Below are positions 33,579 through 34,459 of a stretch of 34,459 nt of DNA, one piece after another (the first letter of the stretch is position 1; every line of letters starts with the position of its first letter). Source of the stretch: Oscillospiraceae bacterium (GTDB lineage Bacteria > Bacillota > Clostridia > Oscillospirales > Ruminococcaceae). Made by a program: the position numbers and the translations under genes. The notes beneath the pieces were generated by a model that did not search any database, was not told where the DNA came from, and saw only the letters and a program-made list of their open reading frames with translations. The stretch is taken from the NCBI GenBank assembly GCA_031262245.1, contig JAISIJ010000356.1, positions 1 to 34,459 of the forward strand. Direction: 5' to 3'.

Positions 33579-34436
33579 TTAATTTTCTACATTCATTTTA
33601 TCTAACATTTCTCTACGTTCACGACCCTTAGCGAGAATGGATTTTAACATATTGCTGTCATTTCCTGTCAAAGCGTATCTAAACTGTTCAAGGTTCTTTT
33701 CAAATATATCGAGTTCGAGTAAAATATATTCCCGATTTTGCAAAAATAATTCTGTCCACATATTTTCGTTGAGGTTGGCAACTCTTGTCATATCTGCAAA
33801 AGAACCGCCCGTAAAGCCACTTGCATATTGTGCTGTGGGGGATTTTATATACGCACTTGATACTATATGTGCCAATTGGGAAGTTAAGGCGATAACCTCG
33901 TCGTGTTGTTCGGGGCTTGTAACCTGAACATTGGAAAAACCAATATTTTTTGCAAATTCTGTTATTGTTTCAACTGCTGTTTCTCGACTGTTGGGGGTTT
34001 TAACAACAAGGAAATTTCTGTTTTCAAAGAGATTATCTTGAGAATTTTCATATCCCCAACACTCTCTTCCTGCCATTGGGTGACAGCTTACATAAGATAT
34101 GTCACTTCTATGGTCAGAGCTTAAAATATACTCTATATAGTATATTATTCCTTTTTTTACACCGCATATATCTGTCAGAACAGCATCACTTTTAAATTCA
34201 GCAGTATGGTCACGAATAAAATCAACGGTAGCTTGCGGGCAAAGGCAAATAATTACCAAATCACATTCTTTTAGATTATTTTTATCAAAATCGTCAATTA
34301 TATTATTCTTAACTGCCTCTTCCAAAATTCTTTGATTAACATCAAAAGCAGTAATTTTTATTTCTTTGTTAAAATTTTTAATAGCTTTTGCAAAAGACCC
34401 ACCCATTAAACCAAGTCCGACTATACCTATCCTCAT
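33579..34436 (-). CDS. tyrA: Prephenate dehydrogenase
   Basis: The 285-aa NAD(P)-dependent enzyme of tyrosine synthesis has the Rossmann start MRIGIVGLGLMGGSFAKAIK, the prephenate-binding region (CHPMAGRECWGYENS, DEVIALTSQLAHIVSSA) and a helical C-terminal domain. No ACT domain is seen. The SD GGAAAAA lies just upstream in the last bases of the window; other aro/tyr genes may lie beyond it. Confidence 0.93.
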   Translation of the reverse strand: MRIGIVGLGLMGGSFAKAIKNFNKEIKITAFDVNQRILEEAVKNNIIDDFDKNNLKECDLVIICLCPQATVDFIRDHTAEFKSDAVLTDICGVKKGIIYYIEYILSSDHRSDISYVSCHPMAGRECWGYENSQDNLFENRNFLVVKTPNSRETAVETITEFAKNIGFSNVQVTSPEQHDEVIALTSQLAHIVSSAYIKSPTAQYASGFTGGSFADMTRVANLNENMWTELFLQNREYILLELDIFEKNLEQFRYALTGNDSNMLKSILAKGRERREMLDKMNVEN

Positions 34437-34459
34437 TTTTTCCTTTTTTCCTTTTCTTC

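Overview
The window looks like the chromosome of a low-GC, anaerobic, cellulosome-forming Firmicute of the Ruminococcus/Oscillospiraceae type. The evidence is a secreted GH10 xylanase carrying a type I dockerin, subunits of a bifurcating-type [FeFe] hydrogenase, a sodium-pump decarboxylase beta subunit, a LysM-GH18 enzyme of the spore-germination type, and AT-rich promoters with near-consensus -35/-10 boxes 17 bp apart. This placement is inference; there is no rRNA in the window.

Layout. 1-590: a tandemly duplicated small locus that I read as two copies of an undescribed type I toxin-antitoxin module. Each has a 28-29 aa hydrophobic, basic-tailed peptide on the minus strand, and the + strand encodes a short RNA that converges on it and shares its terminator. 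650-4306 (-): hydrogenase operon nuoE/hydC, HATPase, [2Fe-2S] thioredoxin-like ferredoxin, an unknown 86 aa protein, and nuoF/hydB; no hydA follows hydB. 4320-7430 (+): xylanase with a long structured leader. 7252-7660: nested inverted repeats. 7664-10101 (-): hypC-hypD-hypE. 10176-12084 (-): LysM-GH18 protein and Maf. 12388-18714 (-): fatty-acid operon fabF, two small antitoxin-like ORFs, rhomboid protease, fabZ, accB, accC, comFB, acyl carrier protein, lipoprotein. 18756-21031 (-): three overlapping genes holding five copies of one membrane module. 21302-22504 (+): oadB-type decarboxylase beta subunit. 22716-31095 (+): rpoB-rpoC with their own promoter, leader and terminator; RpoB has a very long acidic low-complexity tail. 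31272-31949 (+): TrmN6-like methyltransferase. 31951-32868 (-): nadA. 33000-33461 (-): unknown protein with a strong promoter. 33579-34436 (-): tyrA.

Two themes stand out besides the housekeeping genes. The first is the duplicated 1-590 locus, whose coding reality is supported by mostly synonymous differences in the first ten codons of the two peptides, with conserved promoters, Shine-Dalgarno site and terminator. The second is a dispersed repeat family with the core GGAACTTCGAGAG, present at least eleven times in intergenic regions. It often ends in a purine-rich stretch directly before a start codon (accC, trmN6-like, hypE). At maf it has apparently replaced the canonical start codon.
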